DNA of 64,000 nucleotides. Origin: Anaerolineae bacterium (GTDB lineage: Bacteria; Chloroflexota; Anaerolineae; Promineifilales; Promineifilaceae). The position numbers and the translations under genes were made by a program. Positions 1 to 9,651 of this stretch are shown one piece after another; position 1 is the stretch's first letter; each line of letters starts with the position of its first letter. The stretch is taken from positions 1 to 64,000 of the forward strand of contig JANQGC010000356.1 in NCBI GenBank assembly GCA_028277515.1, given 5' to 3'. The notes beneath the pieces were generated by a model, which saw only the letters and a program-made list of their open reading frames with translations, ran no database searches and was not told the origin of the DNA.

Positions 1-192
1 AGGATCGCTGAAGGGCACACCCAGTTCAATCAGGTCGCTGTATGGGGCGATGGCTTCTATGATATCTAATGACGTCTCGCGGTCGGGATAGCCCAATGTG
101 AAATAGGGCATGAGGGCCGCGTTCCGTGAGGCGAGCGCTTTTTTGAAGGCCAGGGAAATTTGGCCTCGGCCGTTATGGTTATTGTCTCCCAT
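1..192 (-). CDS. trpA: Tryptophan synthase alpha subunit, N-terminal part
   Basis: The first 64 codons are present and the gene runs off the window edge. TrpA splits indole-3-glycerol phosphate into indole and glyceraldehyde 3-phosphate in the last step of tryptophan synthesis. The stretch LMPYFTLGYPDRETSLDII followed by LIELGVPFSDP is the family signature of strand 1 and loop 2; the Glu of IELG matches the catalytic Glu49 of the E. coli enzyme. Two adjacent ATGs exist (195 and 192); a GGAG lies 5 bases before the second, which is therefore preferred. It follows the CoA-transferase-like pair on the same strand with a gap of about 110 bases. Confidence 0.9.
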   Translation of the reverse strand, partial: MGDNNHNGRGQISLAFKKALASRNAALMPYFTLGYPDRETSLDIIEAIAPYSDLIELGVPFSDP

Positions 193-302
193 CATTTCTC
201 CAAATTATTTGTTCAGTTCAGGCCGCAAACAGGAAAGCTTACGGCACAAAATGATTATCATTCAAACCGGCCGGTTATCCAAATTTACTCACTGCCAGAG
301 AT

Positions 303-1145
303 TCAGGATTGGTCTTGCGCCTCGGCTTCTAATATCTGAATAAGTTTTTTCCGGCGGACGGCGCCGCCCAGCGTTTCCAACTGGCGCACGCCAAGAGGAT
401 CGATCACCTGGCGCAGTAAAACCAGTTCATTCTCGTTGGGTGGCTCGGTAGTTGGCAGGGGTTGGAAGACCTCAAATTCAAAGCCGGTCTTGGCCTGCAA
501 GCGTTGCCTCGAAACGCCGGGATGAATGGAGATCAATCTCATTCTGTCGCCCTCACCTGCATAATCAAATTGTCCTAAATCGGATATGAGGTAGCGTGGT
601 CCACTGCCGGCCGTTCGTGATGGATGATGGCCCAGGCCGCTTAGGAAATCAAGGGAATGAACAAAGGTGTGACGGCCGTGGCGGGGAACATAAAGGTACA
701 CATCATCCGAAAAAGTGGTCACATCGGGAATCCCCCCGCTGCCGGGCAAACGGAGTCGTGGATTTTTATGACTGCCCCCCATAAAAACATTGTTGAAGTT
801 GCCAAAGGGATCGACCTGTCCTGGACGAAAAAACTCTTTCGGCCGATGAGTTGGTAGAAATTCACAGACGGCCGTGGCAAAACTAAAGCTCTTTAACCCC
901 TGCTCAATCCACAGATTTTCGATACTGGCGACCCCCAATGGAGCCGGGTCCTGGCAAATGGTTTGGCCGATGGCAGAGACAAAGATGAGGTTAGGAGCGT
1001 GGGTATGCTTGGCAAGCAGATAGCCTGCGGCGACCAGGGGAGTAGCGATGCCTTGAGCCACTATCTCACCATCCACGATTTGACGGCTGATGCAGACGGA
1101 AATTAATTCATCAATTGTGTACATATTGTTGGAATTGATTTTCAT
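303..1145 (-). CDS. CoA-transferase family I subunit B-like protein
   Basis: The product resembles the beta subunit of glutaconate/3-oxoacid CoA-transferases and the related IpdB hydrolase subunit. The Rossmann-like core begins at MYTIDELISVCISRQIVDGE and continues through a VAQGIATPLVAAGYLLAK helix. The position where transferases carry the catalytic Glu (ENG or ESG before a glycine) reads VSAIG here, so the acyl-CoA-forming Glu is missing. The reading frame extends upstream to 1223, but the methionine at 1145 or 1124 fits the family start and overlaps the A-subunit gene by only 35 or 14 bases. It likely forms a heteromer with the upstream A subunit; the substrate is unknown. Confidence 0.78.
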   Translation of the reverse strand: MKINSNNMYTIDELISVCISRQIVDGEIVAQGIATPLVAAGYLLAKHTHAPNLIFVSAIGQTICQDPAPLGVASIENLWIEQGLKSFSFATAVCEFLPTHRPKEFFRPGQVDPFGNFNNVFMGGSHKNPRLRLPGSGGIPDVTTFSDDVYLYVPRHGRHTFVHSLDFLSGLGHHPSRTAGSGPRYLISDLGQFDYAGEGDRMRLISIHPGVSRQRLQAKTGFEFEVFQPLPTTEPPNENELVLLRQVIDPLGVRQLETLGGAVRRKKLIQILEAEAQDQS

Positions 1146-1890
1146 GGCAGGCGGTGATGTAACGTAGAATCTCCTGCCCGTCGACGGGGTAAAAGGGATG
1201 ACAGGATGTAGGCCAGGCGCCATTCGGCAAGGAAACTACGGCCGTAACCATATGCCCTGGGATGTCGATCGGTCCGGGCAGAGAATCCACAATGGATTCG
1301 GCAGTAACAATCACGGTATCGGAAACCTGGGCCAGTTCCAGATCGATTGTTGGATTGCCGCCCAACAGGGTATTGCCAAAGGGATCAGATTTTAAGGCGT
1401 GGATAACGGTGGTGTCGCAGGAAATGGCCGGAAAGGCGGTTAATTCCTGGCCGGTATAAGGATCGACTATCGTTTTAATATCTGGACGGACCTTAAACAT
1501 GTCGGTACCAATCCAGGCCGAACTGGGCATGAAGCCAATCCCGGCCATTTGGGCACGCAGCCCGTTGACAATGCTGGCTTCGCTTTCCTCAATGATTTCT
1601 AAATCTCCGCTTGAGGCAGCAGCGGTGAACATGGGAGCCAGGCCAAACGTTTCCAGGCCAAAGTAACAACAGCGGGTGCGGGTGACGATTCCAGCGCCAA
1701 CCAGCATGTCGGCGGCCAACCCGGCGGCGAAGGATAGTAAGGTCAGTTGGCGGGGCGGCCGTTGGCGCCGTATTAAAGCTTTCACGAACCCAATCGGCCG
1801 GCGATATATGGTCATACCTCCCAGGCCAAGGACTTGATTGTCGGTGACGAGATTGACCGCCTCTACCAATGTTGTCGTTTTGTCAATCAC
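1111..1890 (-). CDS. CoA-transferase family I subunit A-like protein
   Basis: This 259-residue protein resembles alpha subunits of glutaconate CoA-transferase and IpdA. The motif VLGLGGMTIYRRPIGFVKALIRR near residues 20-42 and the LTLLSFAAGLAADMLVGAG segment are typical of the alpha fold. An acidic cluster EESE at residues 101-104 lies where IpdA carries a functional Glu, which would fit a hydrolase or ring-cleaving role better than a transferase. It overlaps the B-subunit gene, so the two are probably translationally coupled. The substrate cannot be read from sequence. Confidence 0.78.
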   Translation of the reverse strand: MIDKTTTLVEAVNLVTDNQVLGLGGMTIYRRPIGFVKALIRRQRPPRQLTLLSFAAGLAADMLVGAGIVTRTRCCYFGLETFGLAPMFTAAASSGDLEIIEESEASIVNGLRAQMAGIGFMPSSAWIGTDMFKVRPDIKTIVDPYTGQELTAFPAISCDTTVIHALKSDPFGNTLLGGNPTIDLELAQVSDTVIVTAESIVDSLPGPIDIPGHMVTAVVSLPNGAWPTSCHPFYPVDGQEILRYITACHENQFQQYVHN

Positions 1891-2039
1891 AGTGGCTGAT
1901 CATGCTGCGGTGAAATGTAATAGTTATATTCATGAACAAACTGGAAAGTTCGTTCTACATTCTACATGGTGGGGGGATTGTAACGAAGGGATATGATCCC
2001 GTCCAGCAGCGTACGATGTCGATTGAGGCTAACTTTTTT

Positions 2040-2999
2040 CTAGTAACTGCGGTTTAGAACAGTATCAATTAAGGATAACAATTCCGACCGGGCCGTAGAA
2101 TGGGGGACTGATGCCAATGCCTGGCGTGCCCGGCGGCCCATTTCCTCAGCCTGTATGCGCGCGATTTCCACCGCACCGGATTCTCGCAGGCCGGCCATCA
2201 TTTGTTGGATAGGATCGATGGCTTCTGTTTTAACAGCTTCGGCAACGGCGATTGTGGAACCATCACCATCGACAGGCTGCCCATCCTGGTGGGCGGCCAA
2301 CACGCCGCGCCCCTGCAAGAGGTCGGAGCCAACCGGTTTACCCATCTCTTCCGGATCACCCACAATGTCCAGAATGTCGTCAACAATCTGGAAGGTAAGT
2401 CCCAGGTAGTAAGCGTAATTGGCTAAATCATCAATTAATTTTTGATCGTCGGCAGCCAGTTGGGCGCCCATGCGCGCTGCGGCTTCAAAAAGGCTGGCGG
2501 TTTTCAGCGAGATTATATCTTTGTAAGTTTCGCGGTCGATCGTTCCCGATTTCGCGGCTGTCGCTTGCAGCGTTTCTCCCTCAACCAGGCGAGAGCAGGC
2601 GCCGGCCATGATAACGTTAAACTCCGGCCCGTATGGAGCCATGAGTTCATACACCTTGGTGAATAAATAATCGCCGGTCAGCAGGGCGAAGGTGCGACCC
2701 CACACGGTATGAACGGTCGGCTTGCCTCTCCTGGTCAGGCTGTGATCATTGATATCATCATGCACCAGGGTGGCCGTATGCACCATTTCTACGGCCGCGG
2801 CAATGGGCACAACCGTATCAATGTCCTCACCCCCAGCGGCTAAATAAGCCAGTAAAGCCATTTGCGGGCGAATGCGTTTACCACCCGAAGTAAGAATATG
2901 CTGGCTGGCATCATACAGGACAGCAACCTCGCTATTGACGGCCGCGAGGAGATGCCCATCTATTGCTTCTAATCCTTCTTGAATAATTTCTATGCCCAT
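2040..2999 (-). CDS. Polyprenyl diphosphate synthase (trans-isoprenyl family)
   Basis: The enzyme condenses isopentenyl diphosphate onto an allylic diphosphate for quinone or carrier-lipid chains. The first aspartate-rich motif is VHDDIND with RRGKPTVH after it, and the second is FQIVDDILD followed by GDPEEMGKPVGSDL. GGKRIRP near the N terminus binds diphosphate. The frame opens with TTG at 3026, but the ATG at 2999 with AAGG upstream is the better start and gives about 319 residues, the usual size. The normal K-x-T-L-P stretch after GSDL is replaced by QGRGVLAAHQ, an oddity near the substrate pocket. Confidence 0.9.
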   Translation of the reverse strand: MGIEIIQEGLEAIDGHLLAAVNSEVAVLYDASQHILTSGGKRIRPQMALLAYLAAGGEDIDTVVPIAAAVEMVHTATLVHDDINDHSLTRRGKPTVHTVWGRTFALLTGDYLFTKVYELMAPYGPEFNVIMAGACSRLVEGETLQATAAKSGTIDRETYKDIISLKTASLFEAAARMGAQLAADDQKLIDDLANYAYYLGLTFQIVDDILDIVGDPEEMGKPVGSDLLQGRGVLAAHQDGQPVDGDGSTIAVAEAVKTEAIDPIQQMMAGLRESGAVEIARIQAEEMGRRARQALASVPHSTARSELLSLIDTVLNRSY

Positions 3000-3270
3000 G
3001 AGGGTTGCCTTGTTCACAACTTTCAATATTTTTTGAACGATCTATACCCAAATTATAAAAAATAGATCGGCGAAGGTCAAGCTGGTTGAGATTTCTTTCA
3101 CAATCTATTCTTCTCAACAACAACGTTGGCATCTACGTGGCTGCTGGCGCATAATATCGCTGTTTGCGAACAAGAATCATATAGGATATTTGCCATTTGA
3201 CAATGGTATATATCAAGAACCTTGATAAGGTTTAGCTTATTCACACATACAAGGGAGTTAACAACAAAAA

Positions 3271-3843
3271 ATGGAGATATTAAAGCAACGTATCCGCTCG
3301 GAAGGGAAAAACTTAGGTCGCGGCATCTTGAAAATAGACAGCTTCCTTAATCACCAGGTCGATCCGAACCTGATGGAGGTGGTCGGTGCAGAAATCGCCC
3401 GCCGCTTTGCCGGGAGTGGAGCGACGTTGGTGCTCACCGCCGAAGTTAGCGGCATTATTCCGGCCACGATGGCAGGAAAGGCGCTTGGCAATTTGCCCGC
3501 GTTATACGCTCGCAAACATAAACCGATCACCATGATGGAGCCGGTCCTTGTGGACAGTGCACCTAGCCATACAAAAGGTGGGGAAGTGCTGCTGATGGTG
3601 TCGCCGGAATTCTTGAAGGAAACGGATCGCGTCTTAATCGTCGACGATTTTTTGGCCAGCGGGCGCACGATTGATGCCCTGGGACGCATCGTGGCTAACA
3701 GCGGCGCTGCTTTAGTGGGCATCGCCACTGTGGTGGAGAAAACCTTTGAAGGGGGGCGAGAATTATTGCAGCATTGGGGCGTTCCCATTGAGGCGATTGC
3801 TCAGATCTCTGATATGAGCGAAGGTCAAATAGTCCTGGTATGA
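3271..3843 (+). CDS. xpt: Xanthine phosphoribosyltransferase
   Basis: Xpt converts xanthine and PRPP to XMP in purine salvage. The 190-residue protein starts [12 protein letters not shown] and has [12 protein letters not shown], matching the Bacillus Xpt N terminus closely. The PRPP loop is [13 protein letters not shown] at residues 121-133, and ARKHKP near residue 80 is a family signature. A GGGAG lies 10 bases before the ATG. It overlaps guaA in an ATGA junction, which fits XMP feeding directly into GMP synthase. No purine riboswitch could be recognised in the leader. Confidence 0.95.
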   Translation: MEILKQRIRSEGKNLGRGILKIDSFLNHQVDPNLMEVVGAEIARRFAGSGATLVLTAEVSGIIPATMAGKALGNLPALYARKHKPITMMEPVLVDSAPSHTKGGEVLLMVSPEFLKETDRVLIVDDFLASGRTIDALGRIVANSGAALVGIATVVEKTFEGGRELLQHWGVPIEAIAQISDMSEGQIVLV

Positions 3844-5402
3844 CGCAAGATACGATTGTCGTTCTTGATTTTGGATCACAATATTCACAGTTGATCGCCC
3901 GGCGGGTGCGCGAGGCGCAAGTTTACTGTGAGTTGTTTTCCTGGCGCAGCGATCAGCAGCAAGTGCTGGCCCACAATCCCAAGGGTTTTATTCTCAGTGG
4001 TGGGCCGAACAGTGTATATGAAACGGGCGCGCCAACTCTACCAGATTATGTACTTGCCAGCGGTCTGCCTATTTTGGGCATTTGTTACGGTATGCAGCTT
4101 CTCGCTCACCGATTGGGAGGGGGAGTCAGCGGCAGCAAGCTGCGTGAATATGGCTCGGCAGTTATTGAAATACAACGGCCGGAGAATCCACTTTTTGCCG
4201 GCTGGAAGCATGATGATTCGGAATCGCTACAGCAAGTGTGGATGAGTCATGGCGACAAGGTCGAAAGCCTACCTGCCGGTTTTGAGGTGATTGCCTCAAC
4301 GGTGAATGCTCCTTTAGCCGCAGCCGCTGACGTCCAGCGGGCTTATTACACTGTTCAGTTTCATCCGGAGGTTGCCCACACGCCGCAGGGGAAACGAGTG
4401 TTAAGCAATTTTGTGCATAATATTTGCGACTGCCGGTCCGATTGGACGCCGGCCAATGTAATTGAGGAGCAAGTTGGCCAATTAAGGGAACGAATTGGTG
4501 ATGGCCAGGTGCTGCTTGGCTTGAGTGGGGGTGTGGATTCGGCCGTTTCAGCAGCCTTAATACACCGCGCCGTGGGCGATCAATTAACCTGTATCTTCGT
4601 CGATCATGGCCTTCTGCGTGCCGGGGAAGCAGAACAGGTAATCGAGACCTTTGATCGTGAAATGGGGTTACGCCTGGTGTCGGTTAATGCCGTTGAAGAA
4701 TTTCTGACAGCGTTAGATGGTGTTGTCGATCCGGAACAAAAACGGCGAATAATCGGGGAAAAGTTCGTTCGCATATTTGAGCGGGAGGCGGAGCGTTTGG
4801 GCCAGTTCGATTTTTTGGCTCAAGGGACGATTTATCCGGATGTCATTGAGAGTGCCGGTAAGGACAAGAAAGAAGCACATCTGATCAAGAGCCATCATAA
4901 CGTAGGCGCTTTGCCGGAGGATATGGAATTTGAACTGGTTGAGCCGCTGCGTTTGTTATTTAAAGATGAGGTACGGCGCATCGGGTCTCGTTTAGGGCTT
5001 CCGGATGAAATTACCTGGCGCCAGCCATTCCCCGGTCCTGGGCTGGCCATTCGCTGTTTAGGTTCGATCACCTGGGAACGATTGCAGCATCTACGCCAGG
5101 CGGACGCTATTTTTGTAGGTGAACTCAATAGAGCGGGCATGCTGCGCCAGGATACCCAACAAGCGTTTGCCGTATTGCTGCCGGTGAAAAGCGTGGGGGT
5201 GATGGGTGACGGCCGGTCCTATGAGGAAGTGATTGCCCTGCGCGCCGTCACTACGGAAGATTTTATGACCGCCGATTGGGCGCGTTTGCCATATGATTTA
5301 CTGGCCCATGTCAGCCGGCGCATTGTCAATGAAGTGCCGGGAGTGAACCGGGTTGTTTTTGACATCACCTCCAAACCACCGGGTACGATTGAATGGGAGT
5401 GA
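3840..5402 (+). CDS. guaA: GMP synthase (glutamine-hydrolysing)
   Basis: GuaA aminates XMP to GMP using glutamine and ATP. The N-terminal class I glutamine amidotransferase domain carries the nucleophile Cys82 in GICYGMQ and the His175/Glu177 pair in FHPEV. The ATP pyrophosphatase P-loop is SGGVDS at residues 229-234, and the C-terminal dimerisation domain ends in the usual KPPGTIEWE. At 520 residues it is full length. It is translationally coupled to xpt by a 4-base overlap. Confidence 0.98.
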   Translation: MTQDTIVVLDFGSQYSQLIARRVREAQVYCELFSWRSDQQQVLAHNPKGFILSGGPNSVYETGAPTLPDYVLASGLPILGICYGMQLLAHRLGGGVSGSKLREYGSAVIEIQRPENPLFAGWKHDDSESLQQVWMSHGDKVESLPAGFEVIASTVNAPLAAAADVQRAYYTVQFHPEVAHTPQGKRVLSNFVHNICDCRSDWTPANVIEEQVGQLRERIGDGQVLLGLSGGVDSAVSAALIHRAVGDQLTCIFVDHGLLRAGEAEQVIETFDREMGLRLVSVNAVEEFLTALDGVVDPEQKRRIIGEKFVRIFEREAERLGQFDFLAQGTIYPDVIESAGKDKKEAHLIKSHHNVGALPEDMEFELVEPLRLLFKDEVRRIGSRLGLPDEITWRQPFPGPGLAIRCLGSITWERLQHLRQADAIFVGELNRAGMLRQDTQQAFAVLLPVKSVGVMGDGRSYEEVIALRAVTTEDFMTADWARLPYDLLAHVSRRIVNEVPGVNRVVFDITSKPPGTIEWE

Positions 5403-5516
5403 GCGGGTAATATTACAACCTTTGCAGGGTATACCCGTATAGATGATTACGACGCACCATCTTATGATGGTGGAAATTTTAATAGACTTCTTTAACTCTT
5501 CTCTACGGAGGGAAAC

Positions 5517-6494
5517 ATGGATTACGGAAATATTTTACGCAGATCCTGGAACATCATTTGGAATAACAAATTCATGATGGTCCTTGGTTTTTTGGCTGCT
5601 TTAGGTAGTGGTGCCAACTTCAGCGGCAGCGGAGGTGGAGGAGGCGATTCCGGCTCTACCTTTGATGGCAGTGAGTTTGGCGCGATTCCTGAAATTAGTG
5701 AAAATATCGGCGCTATTTTGGCGACAGCCAGTGTCATTATTATTGGACTGCTTTGCTTCTTCCTGGTTGTGGGGATTCTTCTCTGGCTCCTACGCTTAAC
5801 GGCACAGGCCGGGTTAATCGATGGCGCAGCGCGTCTCGACGCCGGTGAAAAAGTGACCTTTCGCGAGGCTTTTTCTGCCGGTTGGAAGAAGATTGGCCGC
5901 ATGGTGGGGATTGATCTCATCTTGTTTGGCGTTTTTATACTATTCGCCATTGTCGGAATAATCGTATTGTTCGGGGCAGTCGGAGCCACTTTTGCCGGGG
6001 CCGCAGGTGGCGGCGAAGATATTTCGGCTGTACTGGCCAGTGTAGGCGTTGGTCTAATAGCACTCATTTGCTGCCTGTTTTGCGTATTATTTATTTACGC
6101 GCTTGTCGTCTCTGTTATCCATCCTTTTGCTCAGCGGGCGGCCGTGCTGGAAGATAAGGGCGTCATGGACAGTATTCGTCGTGGCTGGAATGTGATTAGA
6201 GATAATCTGGGACAGGTCATCGTCCTGTTTATCATTTTTATCCTGATCGGCTTCCTCGTTGGAGCGATTACTTTTGCCGTATTTATTCCAGTAGCTGCCA
6301 TTTCCTTCGCCCCCATTGGGTTGAGGCTTCTTGGCGGTGAGGTTATCGAGGTGTTGGATGTCATTTTGGCGACTGGTGGCTTTTTATTCTTGATTTTGTT
6401 GGGAGCGGTGATAAATTCTGTTTTTATATCTTTCCGTGAAACAGCCTTTACGTTGGCTTATGAAGAATTTGTCAATAAGAACCTGGAAAGTTAA
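5517..6494 (+). CDS. Multi-pass membrane protein, function unknown
   Basis: The 325-residue protein has about six hydrophobic segments, beginning near residues 18-32 and 60-90 and ending near 285-310. A Gly/Ser-rich loop follows the first segment. The overall pattern, with amphipathic stretches such as REAFSAGWKKIGRMVGIDL and SIRRGWNVIRDNLGQ before membrane spans, resembles the membrane domain family found beside glycerophosphodiester phosphodiesterases and DUF975-like proteins. GGAGGG lies 5 bases before ATG. A terminator at 6505-6540 follows it. No enzymatic motif is visible. Confidence 0.75.
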   Translation: MDYGNILRRSWNIIWNNKFMMVLGFLAALGSGANFSGSGGGGGDSGSTFDGSEFGAIPEISENIGAILATASVIIIGLLCFFLVVGILLWLLRLTAQAGLIDGAARLDAGEKVTFREAFSAGWKKIGRMVGIDLILFGVFILFAIVGIIVLFGAVGATFAGAAGGGEDISAVLASVGVGLIALICCLFCVLFIYALVVSVIHPFAQRAAVLEDKGVMDSIRRGWNVIRDNLGQVIVLFIIFILIGFLVGAITFAVFIPVAAISFAPIGLRLLGGEVIEVLDVILATGGFLFLILLGAVINSVFISFRETAFTLAYEEFVNKNLES

Positions 6495-6504
6495 TCAATT
6501 CAAT

Positions 6505-6540
6505 GCCTGGCAGGTTTTATAAGTCTGCCAGGCTTTTTTT
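6505..6540 (+). terminator. Rho-independent terminator abutting a start codon
   Basis: The 9-base arms GCCTGGCAG (6505-6513) and CTGCCAGGC (6525-6533) are perfectly complementary and are followed by seven T residues up to 6540. It closes transcription of the membrane protein gene. The T run ends one base before the ATG of the next gene, so no ribosome binding site fits between them. Confidence 0.93.
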
Positions 6541-8589
6541 ATGAACCGCACCGGCACTGATACAGGGGGGACTTTCACTGATTTTGTCTGGTTTGATGGC
6601 GACGGCCGGCTGCAAATCCATAAACAGCTCAGCACCCCACAGGACCCGTCCCAGGCCATTTTAAGGGGCTTAATGCAACTGCATCATGTCCCCAGTGAGG
6701 CTGAAATCATTCATGGCAGTACCGTCGCCACGAATGCTTTATTGGAAGGCAAAGGGGCGCGAACGGCCTTGATTACAACGGCCGGATTTGCCGATGTACT
6801 GGCCATTGGCCGGCAGGACCGGCCTGACATTTATGCCCTGGTTCCGCAGAAAAAAGCGCCGCTTGTGCCTAAACATTGGCGTTTTGAGGCAGAGGAACGA
6901 ATCACAGTCCAGGGGCAAGTGCTGGTTTCGTTGAATCTGGAGAAATTGCGGCCGGTTCTGGAGCAAATAGCGGCCGACGGCATTGAGTCCATTGCTGTGT
7001 GTCTCTTGTTTTCCTTTTTATATCCTGATCATGAACGGTCGATCCGCGAGTCGATCCGCGAACATAAGCAGTTACAACAGGTGTACGTCTCTTTGTCATC
7101 CGATATTTTGCCGGAATACCGTGAATATGAACGAACGGCGACGACCGTTATCAATGCCTACGTTAGCCCCTTAATGGATCGTTATCTAAGCCACCTTGCT
7201 GAAGGGTTGGGGCAACGCCGCCTGACTGTTATGCAGAGCAATGGTGGGGTGATTAACGCCCTGGTCGCGGGACGTGAGGCAGCGCGGACTGTGCTGTCCG
7301 GGCCGGCAGGTGGCGTTGTTGGCGCTCGGTTTGTGGCAGGATTAGCTGGTTACGATGATTTGATCACCTTTGATATGGGAGGAACCAGCACCGATGTGGC
7401 GCTTTGTCCGGGAAAACTCCCCACAACCTCCCGCGCAGAAATTGGCGGTCTGCCGCTGCGTCTGCCGGTGATCGATATTCATACCGTGGGGGCAGGAGGC
7501 GGCAGCCTGGCATTCGTTGATCCCGGGGGGGCTTTGCATGTAGGACCACAAAGCGCCGGTGCCGATCCTGGCCCCTCCTGCTATGGTAATCCCGCAAATG
7601 GCTGGCAGATGATGGTTCAGGGGCGACGATTGACTTATCGAGCGACCACAACAGATGCTAACCTGGTTTTAGGCCGCCTGGATGCCGGCAATTTTCTTGG
7701 AGGAACGATGACCCTCGACCAGGAGATGGCGCGGCAGGCGGTTGGAAGATTGGCTGCTGAAATGGGGGTGGCGTCAATTGAGGCGGCGGCTGCCGGCGAC
7801 ATCCGAGTGGCTAACGCCAACATGGAGCGCGCCATCCGGCGTATTTCCGTGGAACGTGGCTTTGATCCACGCCGCTTCACTTTACTGGCTTTTGGCGGAG
7901 CAGGACCATTGCATGCTTGTGAACTGGCACAGCATTTGGATATTCCGCGCGTGCTCATTCCCCCTGTGCCAGGCGTTCTATCCGCCCTAGGCATGTTAGC
8001 GGCTGCGCCAACAAAAGAATATTCTTTGACGGTCATGACCCTGGCGGGCAGAGATGAGGCTCAGTTAGGGCTGTGGTTGGCGGATCAATTTGGTCCGCTA
8101 AAGAGCCGTGCGCAACAAGATATGATTGGTGAAGGGCATAAGCGCCAATCGCTGCAACTCAATTACAGCGTTGACATGCGTTATCGAGGCCAGTCTCATG
8201 AATTAACTGTGCCCTACCGGCAGGAGGGCTTAATCAATGACTTTCATGAGGCGCATGAAAAGCGATTTGGCTATAAACGGTTGGAGGCCGAAGTAGAGAT
8301 TGTGAATTTGCGGGTTTCGGCCGTGGCTAAAATCGCACCAATCCAGTTGCCAACCATCCCGCAAAATGCCCATGATGAGGATGATGTTGTCCTGGGCAGC
8401 AAACCGGTCTGGTTTGATGGCCAAATGACATCCGCGACTCTCTTTGATCGGCAAAAACTACCGGCAGGTTACACTTCCTCCGGCCCGGCAATCATTTTCC
8501 AGTATGACACGACGACCGTTGTTCCACCCCACTGGAATATGAGCGTTGATACCTATGGAAATCTGATGCTTGCCAAAGATTTATCATAA
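6541..8589 (+). CDS. Hydantoinase/oxoprolinase family protein (HyuA-like)
   Basis: HyuA/OplahA-family ATPases open five-membered imide or lactam rings such as hydantoins and 5-oxoproline. The N terminus GTDTGGTFTDFVWFDGDG is the diagnostic phosphate-binding motif, and ITFDMGGTSTDVALC and LAFGGAGPLHACELA are the second and third family blocks. At 682 residues it is the single-subunit A type; no HyuB partner follows. The start must be at or near 6541, because the motif begins at residue 5. There is no Shine-Dalgarno sequence, since a terminator occupies the upstream bases, suggesting a leaderless message or unusual initiation. Confidence 0.9.
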   Translation: MNRTGTDTGGTFTDFVWFDGDGRLQIHKQLSTPQDPSQAILRGLMQLHHVPSEAEIIHGSTVATNALLEGKGARTALITTAGFADVLAIGRQDRPDIYALVPQKKAPLVPKHWRFEAEERITVQGQVLVSLNLEKLRPVLEQIAADGIESIAVCLLFSFLYPDHERSIRESIREHKQLQQVYVSLSSDILPEYREYERTATTVINAYVSPLMDRYLSHLAEGLGQRRLTVMQSNGGVINALVAGREAARTVLSGPAGGVVGARFVAGLAGYDDLITFDMGGTSTDVALCPGKLPTTSRAEIGGLPLRLPVIDIHTVGAGGGSLAFVDPGGALHVGPQSAGADPGPSCYGNPANGWQMMVQGRRLTYRATTTDANLVLGRLDAGNFLGGTMTLDQEMARQAVGRLAAEMGVASIEAAAAGDIRVANANMERAIRRISVERGFDPRRFTLLAFGGAGPLHACELAQHLDIPRVLIPPVPGVLSALGMLAAAPTKEYSLTVMTLAGRDEAQLGLWLADQFGPLKSRAQQDMIGEGHKRQSLQLNYSVDMRYRGQSHELTVPYRQEGLINDFHEAHEKRFGYKRLEAEVEIVNLRVSAVAKIAPIQLPTIPQNAHDEDDVVLGSKPVWFDGQMTSATLFDRQKLPAGYTSSGPAIIFQYDTTTVVPPHWNMSVDTYGNLMLAKDLS

Positions 8590-8618
8590 GCTAGGTGAAA
8601 ACAACTTTTTTGCCGGCC

Positions 8619-8822
8619 GTCATTTCGAGAAATTACACGTCGCGCGTGATGTTCTATGAGAAAAGAACCATTCCCTCGTCATCCTGAACGAAGTGAAGGA
8701 TCTTTCATTCCTGCCGACAAAAGATTCCTCACGCAGTTCGGAATGACGGTTTTAGAGTTTATTTCTTAGCAGCAGCAAAGCGAGAAATCCCTCGAGAGAT
8801 GCCTCGACAAGGTCGGCATGAC
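8619..8822 (+). repeat. Composite intergenic palindromic repeat block
   Basis: This intergenic stretch holds several GTCAT-ended units. The clearest pair is GTCATCCTGAACGAAGTGA (from 8678) against the reverse complement of GCAGTTCGGAATGAC (to 8747), forming an imperfect hairpin with ATCTTT in the centre. A third unit ends GGTCGGCATGAC at 8822, and a first begins GTCATTTCGAGA at 8619. A related copy begins GTCATTCTGAACGTAGTGA at 31731. This is the common short dispersed repeat class with GTCAT...ATGAC ends seen in many environmental bacteria. Confidence 0.85.
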
Positions 8823-8843
8823 ATATGCAACAATTATTTATAC

Positions 8844-9377
8844 TTAATTGAGGGTGATGACAATATCCGAGTAACTGCCCTGGGAGAGGCGCTGCATGTC
8901 ATAGGGGAGTTTGTTAAACACATTGATTATTGCCACATTGTCATTCTGGATATTGGCCACAATTCTCTTGTAACCTAGCACTCTCGCTTCATACGCAATC
9001 AATTTCACAAGCTGTGTACCAATGCCCTGATTTTGAAAGTCATCACGAATAGAGATGGCTAATTCCACTTCCTGGGGGTTCAATTCTACTATTCGAACTG
9101 CGCCAACAGGGACCAATCCTTCTTCCGGATGATTGGCCAACGCTAATAAACCCCGGTTGGTTTGGGGATCGGCCTGAGCAATATTCTCCGCTTCCTGACG
9201 GACCCGGCTGGTGGACACATTGTCTAATGTTTGGTGAAAGCGCCGGTAGCGGCTTTCCGGAGTCATGTGATCGAAAACACTAACCAGAAATGGCCCATCT
9301 TTTGGCATGAGCCGACGCACCCAGATCCTGTTTTCTTCTTTTGACAAAAAGCTGTAATTGGTCTCTTTTTTAATCAT
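8844..9377 (-). CDS. GNAT-family N-acetyltransferase
   Basis: The protein starts MIKKETNYSFLSKEENRIWVRRLMPKDG and has the acetyl-CoA loop DDFQNQGIGTQLVKLI (Q/RxxGxG/A type). The segment MTPESRYRRFHQ is typical of the acetyltransferase domain related to protein lysine acetyltransferases of the Pat type. The open frame extends to 9440, but the ATG at 9377 has AAGGAG 8 bases upstream, giving 177 residues. It stands alone and faces the GTPase gene; the acceptor is unknown. Confidence 0.88.
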   Translation of the reverse strand: MIKKETNYSFLSKEENRIWVRRLMPKDGPFLVSVFDHMTPESRYRRFHQTLDNVSTSRVRQEAENIAQADPQTNRGLLALANHPEEGLVPVGAVRIVELNPQEVELAISIRDDFQNQGIGTQLVKLIAYEARVLGYKRIVANIQNDNVAIINVFNKLPYDMQRLSQGSYSDIVITLN

Positions 9378-9651
9378 AGGATTACTCCTTATGACGCACT
9401 GCGTCACGCAAAGGTTAGCACAACCAAACCGGGAATTCAAGCTTATTATTAATAATGCAACCTTTCTCTTAATGATGCGTAATGATGAGTGTGCAGGATA
9501 GTTGACACATTTGCTATGATATGTTTGAGGGAATATCCCAAAAACCTGCCGGCTTTTCTGAAAGTTGGCCTTTTTATATCTAATAAAAAACTAACGTAAT
9601 CATTTGTATGATATAGGCATTACCCACAGATTGAGATCAAAGGAAGTAAAA

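Noticed and set aside
2230..2340. Frameshift in the prenyl synthase gene
   Set aside because: No single-base change restores the usual K-x-T-L-P stretch in another frame, and the downstream part aligns in the current frame.
3160..3270. Possible purine riboswitch ahead of xpt-guaA
   Set aside because: The conserved core and the two kissing loops of the purine aptamer are not present in the leader.
8619..8822. Block of repeats considered as a CRISPR array
   Set aside because: Units are imperfect and inverted, with no regular spacers and no cas genes nearby.
9541..9651. Start of the dynamin-like gene at 9604
   Set aside because: The ATG at 9652 has a strong AAAGGAAG site, and the extra 16 residues are unlike the family.
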